64,000 nucleotides of DNA from Streptomyces asoensis (GCF_016860545.1 NZ_BNEB01000003.1:806001-870000), one strand, 5' to 3'; counted from the stretch's first letter, positions 8,934-17,557 are shown. The notes: generated from the sequence alone by a model not told the origin. Translations and numbers: made by a program.

Positions 8934-9800
8934 TCACCCGGCGTCGCCCGCGCCGGTCAGGTACGCGGCGTAGCCGTCGAGCAGGCCCAGCACCTCCGCC
9001 TCGCCGGCCGGCGGCAGCTGCACCACGACCTCCTCGATGCCCAGGTCGGCGTAGTGCGCGAGCTTGCCGGGGGACGGCTGGACGGCGTACGGCACGACCT
9101 GGAGGGCGTCGGGCTCGCGGCCGGCGTCCGCCCACGCGGTGCGCAGCACGGGGAGCGCCTCGGTGAGACCGCGGCCGCCGATCGGCAGCCAGCCGTCCGC
9201 GTACTCGCAGATGTGCGCGAACAGCTTCGGTCCGGCGGCACCGCCGACGAGCGTGCGGGGGCCGGACACCGGGCCGCGCGGCTTCTGCACGGGCTTGGGG
9301 TACGCGGTGCTGGCCCGCACACTGCCGAACTCGCCCTCGTAGACGGTCGGCTCGTCCGCCCACAGGGCCCGCATCAGCCGCATGCGGTCGCGGACCAGCT
9401 CGCGGCGGGTGCGCCACTCGACGCCGTGGTCGGCGGCCTCCTCCACGTTCCAGCCGTAGCCGAGACCGAGGGTGAGGCGGCCGCCCGACAGGTGGTCGAC
9501 GGTGGCGATCTGCTTGGCGAGGTCGATCGGGTCGTGCTGGGCGACGAGCGTGATGCCGGTGCCCAGGCCCAGGGTCCGCGTCACCGCCGCCGCCTGTCCG
9601 AGCGCCACGAAGGGGTCCAGGGTGCGCCCGTACTCGCGGGGCAGGTCGCCGCCGGCGGGGTAGGGGCTGGTCCGTTCGACGGGGATGTGCGTGTGCTCGG
9701 GCAGGTAGAGGCCGGCGAACCCGCGCTGCTCCAGCTCACGGGCGAGGCGGGTGGGGGTGATCGTCTCGTCGGTGAGGAAGATCGTGACGGCGATGCGCAT
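8934..9800 (-). CDS. LLM class F420-dependent oxidoreductase
   Basis: 288 aa. The ATG at 9800 (MRIAVTIFLTDE) has GAAAGGG upstream; an apparent longer reading frame beyond it is not coding. It is a TIM-barrel luciferase-like protein with the family markers LYLPEHTHIP near residue 33, VAQHDPIDLAKQIATVDHLSGGRL around 103-126, and LGLGYGWNVEE. This subgroup (TIGR03619-like) usually uses F420 rather than FMN. Substrate unknown. It sits directly upstream of fbiC in the same direction, consistent with F420 use. Two strong hairpins lie upstream at 9921-10034. Confidence 0.88.
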   Translation of the reverse strand: MRIAVTIFLTDETITPTRLARELEQRGFAGLYLPEHTHIPVERTSPYPAGGDLPREYGRTLDPFVALGQAAAVTRTLGLGTGITLVAQHDPIDLAKQIATVDHLSGGRLTLGLGYGWNVEEAADHGVEWRTRRELVRDRMRLMRALWADEPTVYEGEFGSVRASTAYPKPVQKPRGPVSGPRTLVGGAAGPKLFAHICEYADGWLPIGGRGLTEALPVLRTAWADAGREPDALQVVPYAVQPSPGKLAHYADLGIEEVVVQLPPAGEAEVLGLLDGYAAYLTGAGDAG

Positions 9801-9920
9801 GGGCGGCCCTTTCGCTGCGTACGGCTCCGTCGACGGCGTGGTCGCGGGTGACGCCCCCATCTGTACCGGGAGAAGGGACAGGTGTCCATACCGACTGGTC
9901 GGCACTGTCCCCGCAACCCG

Positions 9921-9958
9921 CCCGGGGTGTCCGGCGGACGGCCGCCGGACACCCCGGG
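9921..9958. terminator. Strong intergenic hairpin
   Basis: A 17-bp perfect inverted repeat (9921-9937 with 9942-9958) and 4-nt loop. It stands directly beside the larger palindrome at 9964-10034 and can end transcripts arriving from the ALF-repeat gene. Confidence 0.6.
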
Positions 9959-9963
9959 AGCGG

Positions 9964-10034
9964 CTAGGGCGTGTTTCGAAAGTCCCGTCTGCCCGGCGAC
10001 GCCTGGCAGACGGGACTTTCGAAACACGCCCTAG
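9964..10034. repeat. 71-bp palindromic element with 30-bp perfect arms and CTAG ends
   Basis: Arms 9964-9993 and 10005-10034 are exact inverted copies (CTAGGGCGTGTTTCGAAAGT at the outer end), separated by 11 nt. The right-hand CTAG supplies the TAG stop of the ALF-repeat gene on the minus strand. It is much longer than a usual terminator and looks like a small miniature-transposon or interspersed palindrome. I recall similar GGGCGTGTTTCGAAAGT ends from other Streptomyces genomes, but cannot check. It may also end transcription. Confidence 0.7.
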
Positions 10035-10501
10035 GCGTCCACCTCGTAGCGGCCGGTCTCCAGGAAGTACCGCAGTTCCTCGGGGGTGCCCTCGATGGCC
10101 TTCTCCGCGGCCTTGCGCAGGGCGCTGCTGATCGTCGGGTCGGCCAGGATGCGGGCGACGGCCACCCGGTCGTCCTCCGCCTGCGCGAGACGCAGGCCGG
10201 TCTTCAGGAAGGCGCGCAGGGCGTCCGCGGTGCCCGCGTCCAGGGCCCTGTTCGCTTCGCGCACCACCGCCTTGCCGCTGCGGGCGTCCGCGAGGATGCG
10301 CAGGACCGCTATGCGGAGGTCGTCCTCGGACATCTCGTCGACGGGGATGTCGGTCGTGGTCGTCGTCGTGTTCGTCACGGTCGCCGCGGGCGCCGCCGTG
10401 GTCGCCCCCGCCGCGCCGGTGGCGAACGCCGGGGTGGTCAGGAGCAGGGCCGGGGCCAGGGCTCCGGCCGCGATGATCAGGGCAGCGCGATGCTGTCGCA
10501 T
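10031..10501 (-). CDS. Secreted ALF-repeat protein
   Basis: 156 aa from ATG 10501, which has GGAGGAAGAT upstream. An N-terminal signal peptide ends near ALLLTTPAFA (residues 1-27), followed by a Thr-rich spacer and two or three ALF-type units, such as RALDAGTADALRAFLKTGLR and AEKAIEGTPEELRYFLETG. ALF repeats occur in secreted Streptomyces proteins of unknown role. The stop codon lies inside the 71-bp palindrome, so the last residues may have been set by insertion of that element. A TAAAAT box on the minus strand (10646-10651) is a possible -10. Confidence 0.82.
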   Translation of the reverse strand: MRQHRAALIIAAGALAPALLLTTPAFATGAAGATTAAPAATVTNTTTTTTDIPVDEMSEDDLRIAVLRILADARSGKAVVREANRALDAGTADALRAFLKTGLRLAQAEDDRVAVARILADPTISSALRKAAEKAIEGTPEELRYFLETGRYEVDA

Positions 10502-10714
10502 GGGGTGATCTTCCTCCGTGGTGTGACAGTCGTTGCAGCGGTCCGCGACGCTGTGCGCCACGGATCCCGCTGCCGGACGCCGGTCGTCTTCCGTCGGCTC
10601 TCGTCGCCGCACCCGTGCCTGTCCGGGCTGTCGGCCGATACCCCAATTTTACCTCAACTGCCGCTCTTTGCACGGGAATTAACTGCTGGAAGAGGCACGT
10701 CGGACCGGTCGTTC

Positions 10715-11584
10715 TCAGAGGTCACGGCCTGCTCGGAAGGGCGGCGCGTCCCCCTCCAGGAGGTCCGCCACGAGCGCGGCGTGGTCGGAGGGCCAGACAC
10801 CGTCGACGGGGCCGTGGCCCGCGCGGCGGACGCCGTGCACGCGGCCCTCGCCGGCCGGGCCGGGCGGGCCCACGTGGATGTGGTCGATGCGGGCCGCCAC
10901 TCCCGGCGGACCCGTCACGTAGGGGTTCTCGGCGCTCCAGGTGGCCGCGGGGGCGTTCGGAGCCGCGTGGGCCCAGGCGTCGTGCAGGACCGGGCCGGGG
11001 ACGGCGGGTGTGCCGTGCGTCCCGCCGAGGAGGCGGAGCTCGGCGGAGTCCGGCCCGGCGTTGAAGTCACCGGTGACCACGGGCGGGAAGGCGGTGCCGT
11101 CGCGGTGCCGGGCGACGAGTTCCACCAGGGCGCCGACCTGCGCGCGGCGCACCGCCGAGGCGTGGGGGCGCGAGGTGAGGTGGGTGGTGAAGAAGGGGAT
11201 GTCGAAGGCGGGGGCGGCGACCCGGGCGTAGAGGGCGGCGCGGCCGTCGGCCAGGTCGGCGGGCGCGGGCAGCAGCAGCGTCTCCTGTTCCACCACCGGC
11301 CAGCGGCTGAGCACCGCGTTGCCGATGTCGACCGGGTCCGCGCCGGGGCCGGCCGGGTCAGCGATCCGTTCCCGCCAGCGTCCGGGCTCGGGCGAGGGGG
11401 CCCACGCGCAGTACAGGCCCAGTTCGCCGGCCAGCCACTCGGCGAGGTTCTCGGCGCCGGCCGCCCACACCTCCTGGAGGCCGACCACGTCGGGGGCGAG
11501 CTCGCGCAGCACCGCCAGGACGGCCTTCTGACGTTCCCGCCAGGGGCCGAACCGCCACCACAGGTTCCAGGTCACCACGCGCAC
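10715..11584 (-). CDS. Endonuclease/exonuclease/phosphatase family protein
   Basis: 289 aa from a GTG at 11584 (VRVVTWNLWW). It has the metal-dependent DNase I-like fold signatures: WNLWW near the N-terminus, LQEVW with the metal-binding Glu near residue 36, the TTHLTS histidine segment, GDFNAGPDS, and the C-terminal SDH catalytic pair. It could be a phosphodiesterase or nuclease; no signal peptide is evident. Starts further upstream would overlap the divergent gene at 11668, so the later GTG is preferred. Divergent promoters must share 11585-11667. Confidence 0.85.
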   Translation of the reverse strand: MRVVTWNLWWRFGPWRERQKAVLAVLRELAPDVVGLQEVWAAGAENLAEWLAGELGLYCAWAPSPEPGRWRERIADPAGPGADPVDIGNAVLSRWPVVEQETLLLPAPADLADGRAALYARVAAPAFDIPFFTTHLTSRPHASAVRRAQVGALVELVARHRDGTAFPPVVTGDFNAGPDSAELRLLGGTHGTPAVPGPVLHDAWAHAAPNAPAATWSAENPYVTGPPGVAARIDHIHVGPPGPAGEGRVHGVRRAGHGPVDGVWPSDHAALVADLLEGDAPPFRAGRDL

Positions 11585-11667
11585 GTGCAGCCACCCGCTC
11601 TCGTCGTGCCGACGGCGTCGGGGACCATTGAAGCAACAAACCTGTGTGCGAAGGAGTCCCACGGATC

Positions 11668-12063
11668 ATGACCCGTTCCCGCGACCTCCGCTTCCGCGCG
11701 ACCACCGCCTTCCAGCGGTACCTCGCCAACCCGTTGACGCGCCGCCTGCCCTTCCACACCCTCCTGGAGACCACCGGCCGCGTCTCCGGCCTGCCCCGGC
11801 GCACCCCGCTGGGCGGCCGCCGGGTCGGCGACACGTTCTGGCTGGTCTCGGAGTTCGGCGAACGGTCGCAGTACGTCCGCAACATCCGGGCGGACCCGCG
11901 GGTGCGAGTGCGGATCGGCGGACGCTGGCACTCCGGTACGGCCCACCTGATGCCGGACGACGACCCGGTGGCCCGCCTGCGCAGCCTGCCCCGCGGCAAC
12001 AGCGCGGCGGTACGGGCCCTGGGCACCGGGCTGCTCACGGTACGAGTGGAACTGACCGACTGA
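11668..12063 (+). CDS. Nitroreductase-family deazaflavin-dependent oxidoreductase (DUF385/Ddn-like)
   Basis: 131 aa from ATG 11668, with AAGGAG 11 nt upstream. The split beta-barrel family signature LLETTGRVSGLPRRTPL is present, followed by the strands DTFWLVSEFGERSQYVRNI and VRVRIGGRWHSGTAHL. Members bind F420 or act as small F420-dependent reductases. It fits the F420 theme given by fbiC nearby. The substrate is unknown, and no regulon palindrome precedes it. Confidence 0.85.
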   Translation: MTRSRDLRFRATTAFQRYLANPLTRRLPFHTLLETTGRVSGLPRRTPLGGRRVGDTFWLVSEFGERSQYVRNIRADPRVRVRIGGRWHSGTAHLMPDDDPVARLRSLPRGNSAAVRALGTGLLTVRVELTD

Positions 12064-12160
12064 CACCCGGCCACCCCACACCGCAGACGACGACGTCCAC
12101 TGCGCGAGGCCGGGAGGCCGGGGGAGCCGGGAGGAGGCCTAGGGGGTGTCCGGTACTCCG

Positions 12161-12190
12161 GGCCCGGCTGACGGGCCCGTCAGCCGGGCC
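12161..12190. terminator. 30-nt perfect palindrome at the end of the aldehyde dehydrogenase gene
   Basis: The sequence is a gap-free palindrome whose core is CTGACGGGCCCGTCAG. It overlaps the stop codon of the aldehyde dehydrogenase (12180) and separates it from the convergent oxidoreductase ending at 12063. It probably acts as a hairpin terminator. The core resembles the regulon palindrome with one extra base pair. Confidence 0.55.
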
Positions 12191-13676
12191 AGACGATCGT
12201 TTGGGTCTCGCTGTACGCGTGCAGTGCGTACGAGCCGACGTCCCGGCCCACGCCGCTCTTGCGGAACCCGCCGAACGGCGCCTCCATGTTGCGGCCGACG
12301 GTGTTGACGCCGACCCCGCCGGCCCGCAGCCGCCGTGCCACCCGGAACGCCCTCGCCACGTCCGCCGACCACACGTAGTCGATCAGGCCGTAGTCGCTGT
12401 CGTCGGCGAGGGCGATCCCCTCCTCCTCGTCGTCGAAGGGGACGACCGTCACGACGGGGCCGAAGATCTCCTCGCGTGTCACGCGCATGTCGTTCGTGCA
12501 GTCGGCGAGCAGGGTGGGGGCGACGTAGAAGCCCCTTTCCAGGGGCGGGCGTTCGCCGCCCGTGACCACGGTCGCCCCTTCCTTGCGGCCGAGTTCGACG
12601 TACGACTCCACCCGGTCCCGGTGGGCAGCCGAGATCACCGGCCCGACCACGGTCTGCGGCGCGCGCGGATCACCCACCTTCAACCGGCACGCGTAGGCGG
12701 CCAGTTGTTCCACCAGCCGGTCGTGGATGCCGCGCTGCGCCAGCACGCGGGTCGGGGCCGTGCAGATCTGGCCGCTGTAGAAGGAGAACGTGGTGCCGAT
12801 ACCGGCCACCGCCGAGGCGAGGTCGGCGTCGTCGAACACGAGCGCCGCGCCCTTGCCGCCCAGCTCCATCAGCTGCCGGCGCATGTCCCGGCCGCACACC
12901 TCGCCGATGCGCTGCCCGACCGCGGTCGAGCCGGTGAAGCTCACCATGTCGACGTCCGGCGACGACACCGCGGCCTCGCCGATCCCGACGGCGCGTCCCG
13001 AGACGACGTTCACCACCCCGCGCGGCACGCCCGCCTCCTCCAGCGCCTGCGCCATCCGGTAGACGGAGAGGGGGTCCTGCGGGGCCGGCTTCACCACCAC
13101 GGTGTTGCCCATGGCGAGGGCGGGGGCGACCTTTCCGGCCGGGTTCGCCCACGGGTTGTTGTACGAGGTGACGCAGGTGACGACACCGACCGGCTGGCGG
13201 ACGGCGATCGCGCCCATCACGCCCGCCCGCCCCATCGGCCCTGCCTCGTTGACCTGCGGGGCGATCGGCCACTCGGCGGGCTCCACGCGCGCGTAGCGGC
13301 GGAAGCGGGCCACGCCCACCCCGACCTGCATCCCGCGCGCGGTACCGGTCGTGGCGCCGGTCTCCGCCTGGGCCAGTTCGGCGTACGGCAGCAGCCGGGC
13401 GCGCATGACGTCGGCCGCCCGGCCCAGGATCGCCGCCCGTTCCTCCGGAGCGGTGCGCGACCAGGGACCGAAGGCCTCCCGGGCCGCCGCGCAGGCCGCG
13501 CGCACCTGCTCCCGGGAGGCCTCCGGAGCCCAGCCGACGGTCCCCTCGGTCGCCGGGTCGACGACCTCGTAGTGGCCGCCCCCGGGCTCGACCCAGTCGC
13601 CGCCGACGAACAGCCGCTGTCCCTCGGCGCCGGCGCCGACGGCACCTGCGGCGCCCCCGGCCGTCGGGCCGGTCAC
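12180..13676 (-). CDS. Aldehyde dehydrogenase (NAD(P)+-dependent)
   Basis: 498 aa, full length for the ALDH superfamily. The catalytic glutamate is E271 in LMELGGKG and the nucleophile is C305 in GQICTAPTR; the Rossmann motif FTGSTAVG precedes them near residue 247. It oxidises an aldehyde to an acid, probably an intermediate of the local pathway. Its GTG start overlaps the stop of the upstream amidohydrolase (GTGA at 13673-13676), showing translational coupling. With the amidohydrolase (13673) and luciferase-like oxidoreductase (15545) it forms a three-gene minus-strand operon behind palindromes 2 and 3. Confidence 0.93.
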   Translation of the reverse strand: MTGPTAGGAAGAVGAGAEGQRLFVGGDWVEPGGGHYEVVDPATEGTVGWAPEASREQVRAACAAAREAFGPWSRTAPEERAAILGRAADVMRARLLPYAELAQAETGATTGTARGMQVGVGVARFRRYARVEPAEWPIAPQVNEAGPMGRAGVMGAIAVRQPVGVVTCVTSYNNPWANPAGKVAPALAMGNTVVVKPAPQDPLSVYRMAQALEEAGVPRGVVNVVSGRAVGIGEAAVSSPDVDMVSFTGSTAVGQRIGEVCGRDMRRQLMELGGKGAALVFDDADLASAVAGIGTTFSFYSGQICTAPTRVLAQRGIHDRLVEQLAAYACRLKVGDPRAPQTVVGPVISAAHRDRVESYVELGRKEGATVVTGGERPPLERGFYVAPTLLADCTNDMRVTREEIFGPVVTVVPFDDEEEGIALADDSDYGLIDYVWSADVARAFRVARRLRAGGVGVNTVGRNMEAPFGGFRKSGVGRDVGSYALHAYSETQTIVWPG

Positions 13677-15403
13677 CGGGTGCTCACCGTCCGGGTGTCC
13701 CGCCCCGAGCGCAGCACCCGGCCCGGGACGGCGCCCGTGACCCGGTCGTCGCGGATGGCCGCCACCCCGTTGACCCAGACCGCCCGCACCCCGATCGCCC
13801 GGGAGTCCAGCCGTGGACTGTCACCGGGCAGGTCGTGCACCAGGGTGGCCTTGCCCGCGTCGATCCGCTCGGGGTCGAAGAGCACCAGGTCCGCGTGCCA
13901 GCCCTGCTGGATCCGGCCCCGTTCGCGCAGGCCGAACAGCCGCGCCGGGTCGTCCGTCAGCATCTTCACGGCCTGCTCCAGGCCCGCCAGCTTCCGGCCG
14001 CGCAGGCAGTCGCCGAGGAAGCGCGTGGTGTACGGCGCTCCGCACATCCGGTCCAGGTGCGCGCCGGCGTCGGAGCCGCCGAGCAGGACGTCCTCGTGGG
14101 TCCAGGTCTGTGCCCGCAGGGCCCAGGACGCCGGGTCGTTGTCGGTCGGCATCGGCCACAGGACCGTACGCAGCCCGTCCGCCGCGCAGATCTCGACCAG
14201 ACAGGCGAAGGGGTCCAGGCCCCGTTCGGCGGCGATGTCCCGGACGACCCGCCCGGTGAGGCCCTCGTTCGCGGCGCTGTAGGTGTCGCCGACGACGTAG
14301 CGCCCGAAGTTCGTCAGCCGCCGGAAGACGCCCGCCTCCTTGGAGTGCGCGTGCGCGAGCAGCTCCGCCCGCACCTGCGGGTCCCGCAGCCGTTCGATCC
14401 GTTCCCCCACCGGCAGGCCGAGGACCGGCCCCCACCCCGGGATGAGGTTCAGGGCGCAGAACGTGCCCAGGGACATGTTCATCGGCGTGAGGATCGGCAT
14501 GGTGAGGGCGACGACCCGGCCGCCGGCCTTGCGGGCCCGCTCGCTCGCCAGGAGCTGGCGGGGCACGCGCTCCGGGACGGCCGCGTCGATGGTGAGGACG
14601 TTCCAGTTCAGGGGGCGTCCGGCGGCCGCGCTCATCTCCGCGAACAGGTCGATCTCGGCGTCGCTGAACTGGTCCAGGCAGCCGGCCACGATCGCCTCGA
14701 TCTGGGTGCCCTCGTGCTCGCCGACGGCCCGGGACAGCGCGAGCAGCTCTTGCGGGAGGGCGTGCCGGGAGGCGACCGGCTGTCCGTCGCCGTCGGAGTG
14801 GGTCGACGACTGGGTGGTGGAGAAGCCCCAGGCGCCCGCGTCCATGGCCTCGTGCAGCAGCCGGACGATGGCGGCCAGCTGCTCCTCGTCGGGCTGTCCG
14901 CCCACCGCGTCCGGTCCCATCACGTACCGCCGCAGCGCGCAGTGGCCCACCATGAAGCCCGCGTTGACGGCGATCCGGCCCTCCAGCGCGTCGAGGTACT
15001 CGCCGAACCCGTGCCAGGTCCAGGGCGCCCCCTCCTCCAGGGCGACCAGGGACATCCCCTCCACCTTGGACATCATGCGGCGGGTGTAGTCGGCGTCCCC
15101 GGGACGGTCCGGGTTCAGCGGCGCGAGCGTGAACCCGCAGTTGCCGCCCGTGACCGTCGTCACGCCGTGGTTCAGCGACGGCGTGGCGTAGGGGTCCCAG
15201 AACAGCTGGGCGTCGTAGTGCGTGTGCGGGTCGACGAACCCGGGGGCGAGGACCAGCCCGTGCGCGTCCTCGGCGGTCCGCGGCTCCTCGGTGACGGTCC
15301 CGACGACGGCGATCCGCCCGTCCCGGATCCCGACGTCGGCGGTGAAGGCGGGCGCGCCGGTCCCGTCCACGACGGTCGCCCTTCTGATGACGTGATCGAG
15401 CAT
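13673..15403 (-). CDS. Amidohydrolase, N-acyl-D-amino-acid deacylase/dihydroorotase-like
   Basis: 576 aa from ATG 15403 with GAGGAGGGG upstream. N-terminal signature GFVDPHTHYDAQLFWDP (about 60-75) carries the metal-binding HxH, and later GGSDAGAHLD supplies the catalytic aspartate region. It resembles the D-aminoacylase-like family that appears in many actinobacterial catabolic clusters, where the substrate is usually not an acyl-amino acid. It hydrolyses a C-N or similar bond in the cytoplasm; the substrate is unknown. Middle gene of the 16663-to-12180 operon, coupled to the aldehyde dehydrogenase by a 4-nt overlap. Confidence 0.85.
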   Translation of the reverse strand: MLDHVIRRATVVDGTGAPAFTADVGIRDGRIAVVGTVTEEPRTAEDAHGLVLAPGFVDPHTHYDAQLFWDPYATPSLNHGVTTVTGGNCGFTLAPLNPDRPGDADYTRRMMSKVEGMSLVALEEGAPWTWHGFGEYLDALEGRIAVNAGFMVGHCALRRYVMGPDAVGGQPDEEQLAAIVRLLHEAMDAGAWGFSTTQSSTHSDGDGQPVASRHALPQELLALSRAVGEHEGTQIEAIVAGCLDQFSDAEIDLFAEMSAAAGRPLNWNVLTIDAAVPERVPRQLLASERARKAGGRVVALTMPILTPMNMSLGTFCALNLIPGWGPVLGLPVGERIERLRDPQVRAELLAHAHSKEAGVFRRLTNFGRYVVGDTYSAANEGLTGRVVRDIAAERGLDPFACLVEICAADGLRTVLWPMPTDNDPASWALRAQTWTHEDVLLGGSDAGAHLDRMCGAPYTTRFLGDCLRGRKLAGLEQAVKMLTDDPARLFGLRERGRIQQGWHADLVLFDPERIDAGKATLVHDLPGDSPRLDSRAIGVRAVWVNGVAAIRDDRVTGAVPGRVLRSGRDTRTVSTR

Positions 15404-15431
15404 GAGGGCCCCTCCTCGGCTCCGATGGGGT

Positions 15432-15487
15432 GGCGCCCCCCGGGGGGGGCGCGGGGAACTGCGCGACGGGCCACGGCGGACCCGCGG
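15432..15487 (+). repeat. Interspersed GC-rich element, copy A
   Basis: A hairpin (GGCGCCCCCCGGGG-type) is followed by GCGGGGAACTGCGCGACGGG and a CCACGGCGGACCCGCGG tail. A related copy is at 55112-55172, in the same orientation and the same context: between the 3' end of one minus-strand gene and the start of the next within an operon. I recall near-identical sequences as common intergenic elements in Streptomyces. It may cause partial termination or RNA processing. Confidence 0.55.
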
Positions 15488-15544
15488 TCGCCGGGCGGCC
15501 CGCACCTCTGCGGCGATCACGCGTACGCGGGTCCGCGGCAGCGG

Positions 15545-16663
15545 CTACGCGCCCTGGCGGAACCGTGTCGTCCGGTGGACGGGGTCCGTGTCGATCTTCG
15601 GGATCACGTGCTCACCGATCAGCCGGATCGTCTGGAGCGTCTCCTCCTTCGGCACCCCGACGGGCAGTCCGAAGGACAGCTGGTCGGCCCCCGCCTGCTC
15701 CCACCGCTTGCACTGGCGCGTCACCTCGTCCGGGTCCCCGCAGATCAGCAGCTCCTCCTCGACGAGGAGTTCGACGAACTCGGCGTTGTACTCGGGCAGC
15801 GTCTCCGGCCAGACCGGGAAGCCCTCGGGCCGCGGGAAGGTGTCGTGGTAGCGGAACACCAGCGACGGCAGGTAGTGCAGGCCGCCCTCGACGGCGATCC
15901 GGATGGCCTCGTCGTGGGTCGGCGCGCAGATCGCGGTCGTGGTCACCATGACGTTGTCGTTGACGAAGTCGCCGATCGGCTCGGCGTTCACGACCGCCGT
16001 CTTGTACTGCTCCAGCACCCACTCCATGTCGGACACCTTCTGGATGCTGAAGCCGAGCACCCCGAGGCCCTTGCGGGCGGCCATCGCGTACGAGGGCGGC
16101 GACCCGGCCGCGTACCACATCGCCGGGTGGGACTTCCCGTACGGCTTCGGCAGGACCTTGCGCGGCGGCAGCTGCCAGTGCTTTCCCTGGAAGCCGGCGT
16201 ACTCGTCCTGGAGCCACATCTTCGGGAACTCCGCGATGGTCTCCTCCCAGATCTCCTTCGTGAAGTTCATGTCGGTGATGCCGGGGAGGAAGCCGAGGAT
16301 CTCGTGCGAGCCCGCGCCGCGCCCGCTGCCGAACTCGAAGCGGTTCTCGGTGAGGTGGTCGAGCATGGCGACCTTCTCGGCGACCTTGACCGGATGATTG
16401 ACCTGGGCGAGCGGGTTGAAGATGCCCGAGCCGAGGTGGATGCGGTCGGTCGCGTGGGCGAGGTAGCCGAGGAAGACGTCGTTGGCGGAGAGGTGCGAGT
16501 ACTCCTCCAGGAAGTGGTGCTCGGAGGCCCAGGCGTACTTGAAGCCGGACTTGTCCGCCTGGATGACGTACTCGGTCTCCTCCATCAGCGCCTTGTGCTC
16601 GGCGAGCGGGTCGGTCTCGCCGCGCTTGCCCACGTATCCCTGTACAAAGAGCCCGAATTCCAC
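15545..16663 (-). CDS. LLM class flavin-dependent oxidoreductase
   Basis: 372 aa, a longer bacterial-luciferase-like protein starting MEFGLFVQGYVGKRGETDPL. Family markers: YAWASEHHFLEEYSHLSAN, the IFNPLAQVNHPVKVAEKVAM stretch and FGSGRGAGSHEI. This group is commonly FMN-dependent and may act as a monooxygenase working with a flavin reductase; the regulon includes such a reductase at 48091. GTG start 16663 with a weak ribosome site. First gene of a three-gene operon; palindromes 2 and 3 lie 37-116 nt upstream, the densest double control seen in the minus-strand part of the window. Confidence 0.88.
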   Translation of the reverse strand: MEFGLFVQGYVGKRGETDPLAEHKALMEETEYVIQADKSGFKYAWASEHHFLEEYSHLSANDVFLGYLAHATDRIHLGSGIFNPLAQVNHPVKVAEKVAMLDHLTENRFEFGSGRGAGSHEILGFLPGITDMNFTKEIWEETIAEFPKMWLQDEYAGFQGKHWQLPPRKVLPKPYGKSHPAMWYAAGSPPSYAMAARKGLGVLGFSIQKVSDMEWVLEQYKTAVVNAEPIGDFVNDNVMVTTTAICAPTHDEAIRIAVEGGLHYLPSLVFRYHDTFPRPEGFPVWPETLPEYNAEFVELLVEEELLICGDPDEVTRQCKRWEQAGADQLSFGLPVGVPKEETLQTIRLIGEHVIPKIDTDPVHRTTRFRQGA

Positions 16664-16699
16664 GGAGGTTCACCGTCCCGGTTCCTGGATCGCTTGTAA

Positions 16700-16714
16700 C
16701 TGACGGACCGTCAG
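16700..16714. promoter_or_regulatory. Regulon palindrome, site 2
   Basis: CTGACGGACCGTCAG is a perfect match to the consensus, 37 nt upstream of the luciferase-like gene starting at 16663(-). Confidence 0.88.
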
Positions 16715-16764
16715 GTTGAGCGGATGCCGCCGACTGTGGCACCGGGTCCCACGATGGTCAATAG

Positions 16765-16779
16765 CTGACGGTCCATCAG
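16765..16779. promoter_or_regulatory. Regulon palindrome, site 3
   Basis: CTGACGGTCCATCAG has one mismatch. It lies between the SDR stop (16787) and the luciferase-like gene, 65 nt from site 2, so both sites face the same promoter region. Confidence 0.8.
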
Positions 16780-16786
16780 ATGCGGG

Positions 16787-17557
16787 TCAGATGACCGAGA
16801 CGCCCGCCAGCCAGCCCCCGTCGATCACGAAGGGCTGCCCGGTGATGTAGGAGGAGTCCTGCGAGGTGAGGAAGAGGGCGAGCCGGGCCACCTCGTCCGC
16901 GCGGCCGATGCGGCCCAGCGGGACGAGCTTGCGGTACAGGGAGTCGAGGGCGCGCGTCGTCTCCTCGGGGTCGGTGTCCGGGTCCAGCCGGGCCGGATTG
17001 GACATCGCGGTGTCGATGGCGCCGGGGCACACCGCGTTGACCCGGATACGGCGGGGGGCCAGCTCCAGGGCGGCGACACGGGTGAGACCGAGTACGGCGT
17101 GCTTGGTCGCCGCGTAGGCACCGACCGCCGCCATGCCGGTGAGCCCGGTGTAGGAGGCGGTGTTCACGATCGTGCCGCCGTCGGACAGCTGGGGCGCGAC
17201 GGTGCGGATCCCCAGGAAACAGCCGACCTGGTTGACCCGCACGACCTGCATGAACTCGTCGAGGGCGGTGTCGACGAGGGCGTTGAAGCGCAGGATGCCG
17301 GCGTTGTTGACGAGGCCGTCGAGATGCCCGTGCTCCCGCCGGGCGACGCGGACGGCCTCGGTCCAGTCCTCCTCCGCCCCGACGTCCAGGTGGACGTAGA
17401 GCGCGCCGATCTCCTCGGCGACGGCCCGCCCCTGCTCGTCGAGCACATCGGCCACGACGACCTCGGCGCCCTCCTCCCGGAACAGCCGCGCCTCCTGCTC
17501 GCCCTGGCCCCGCGCTGCCCCGGTGACGAGGACGACCCGTCCGTCGAGCTTGCCCAT
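16787..17557 (-). CDS. SDR family oxidoreductase, hydroxysteroid-dehydrogenase-like
   Basis: 256 aa from ATG 17557 with GGGAGG upstream. Cofactor loop TGAARGQG at 12-19, NNAG at 84-87, S135, and Y148xxxK152, all canonical. The TGAARGQGEQEARLF start and overall form resemble bacterial 3-alpha/20-beta-hydroxysteroid dehydrogenases, a broad group acting on alicyclic alcohols and ketones. It probably interconverts a secondary alcohol and ketone with NAD(H). It is a single-gene unit: palindrome site 4 lies 47 nt upstream and the next gene's promoter follows its stop. Confidence 0.92.
   Translation of the reverse strand: MGKLDGRVVLVTGAARGQGEQEARLFREEGAEVVVADVLDEQGRAVAEEIGALYVHLDVGAEEDWTEAVRVARREHGHLDGLVNNAGILRFNALVDTALDEFMQVVRVNQVGCFLGIRTVAPQLSDGGTIVNTASYTGLTGMAAVGAYAATKHAVLGLTRVAALELAPRRIRVNAVCPGAIDTAMSNPARLDPDTDPEETTRALDSLYRKLVPLGRIGRADEVARLALFLTSQDSSYITGQPFVIDGGWLAGVSVI

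Noticed and set aside
9964..10034. A full insertion sequence at the 71-bp palindrome
   Set aside because: No transposase gene or flanking target duplication longer than CTAG is visible; at most a miniature element.
8934..10673. N-terminal extension of the LLM oxidoreductase to 579 aa
   Set aside because: The part beyond ATG 9800 runs through two hairpins and antisense/out-of-frame sequence, whereas ATG 9800 has a ribosome site and the family N-terminus.
12168..12183. CTGACGGGCCCGTCAG as a 17th regulon operator
   Set aside because: It has even symmetry (16 bp), lies at a gene end with no promoter nearby and is embedded in a longer terminator-like palindrome.
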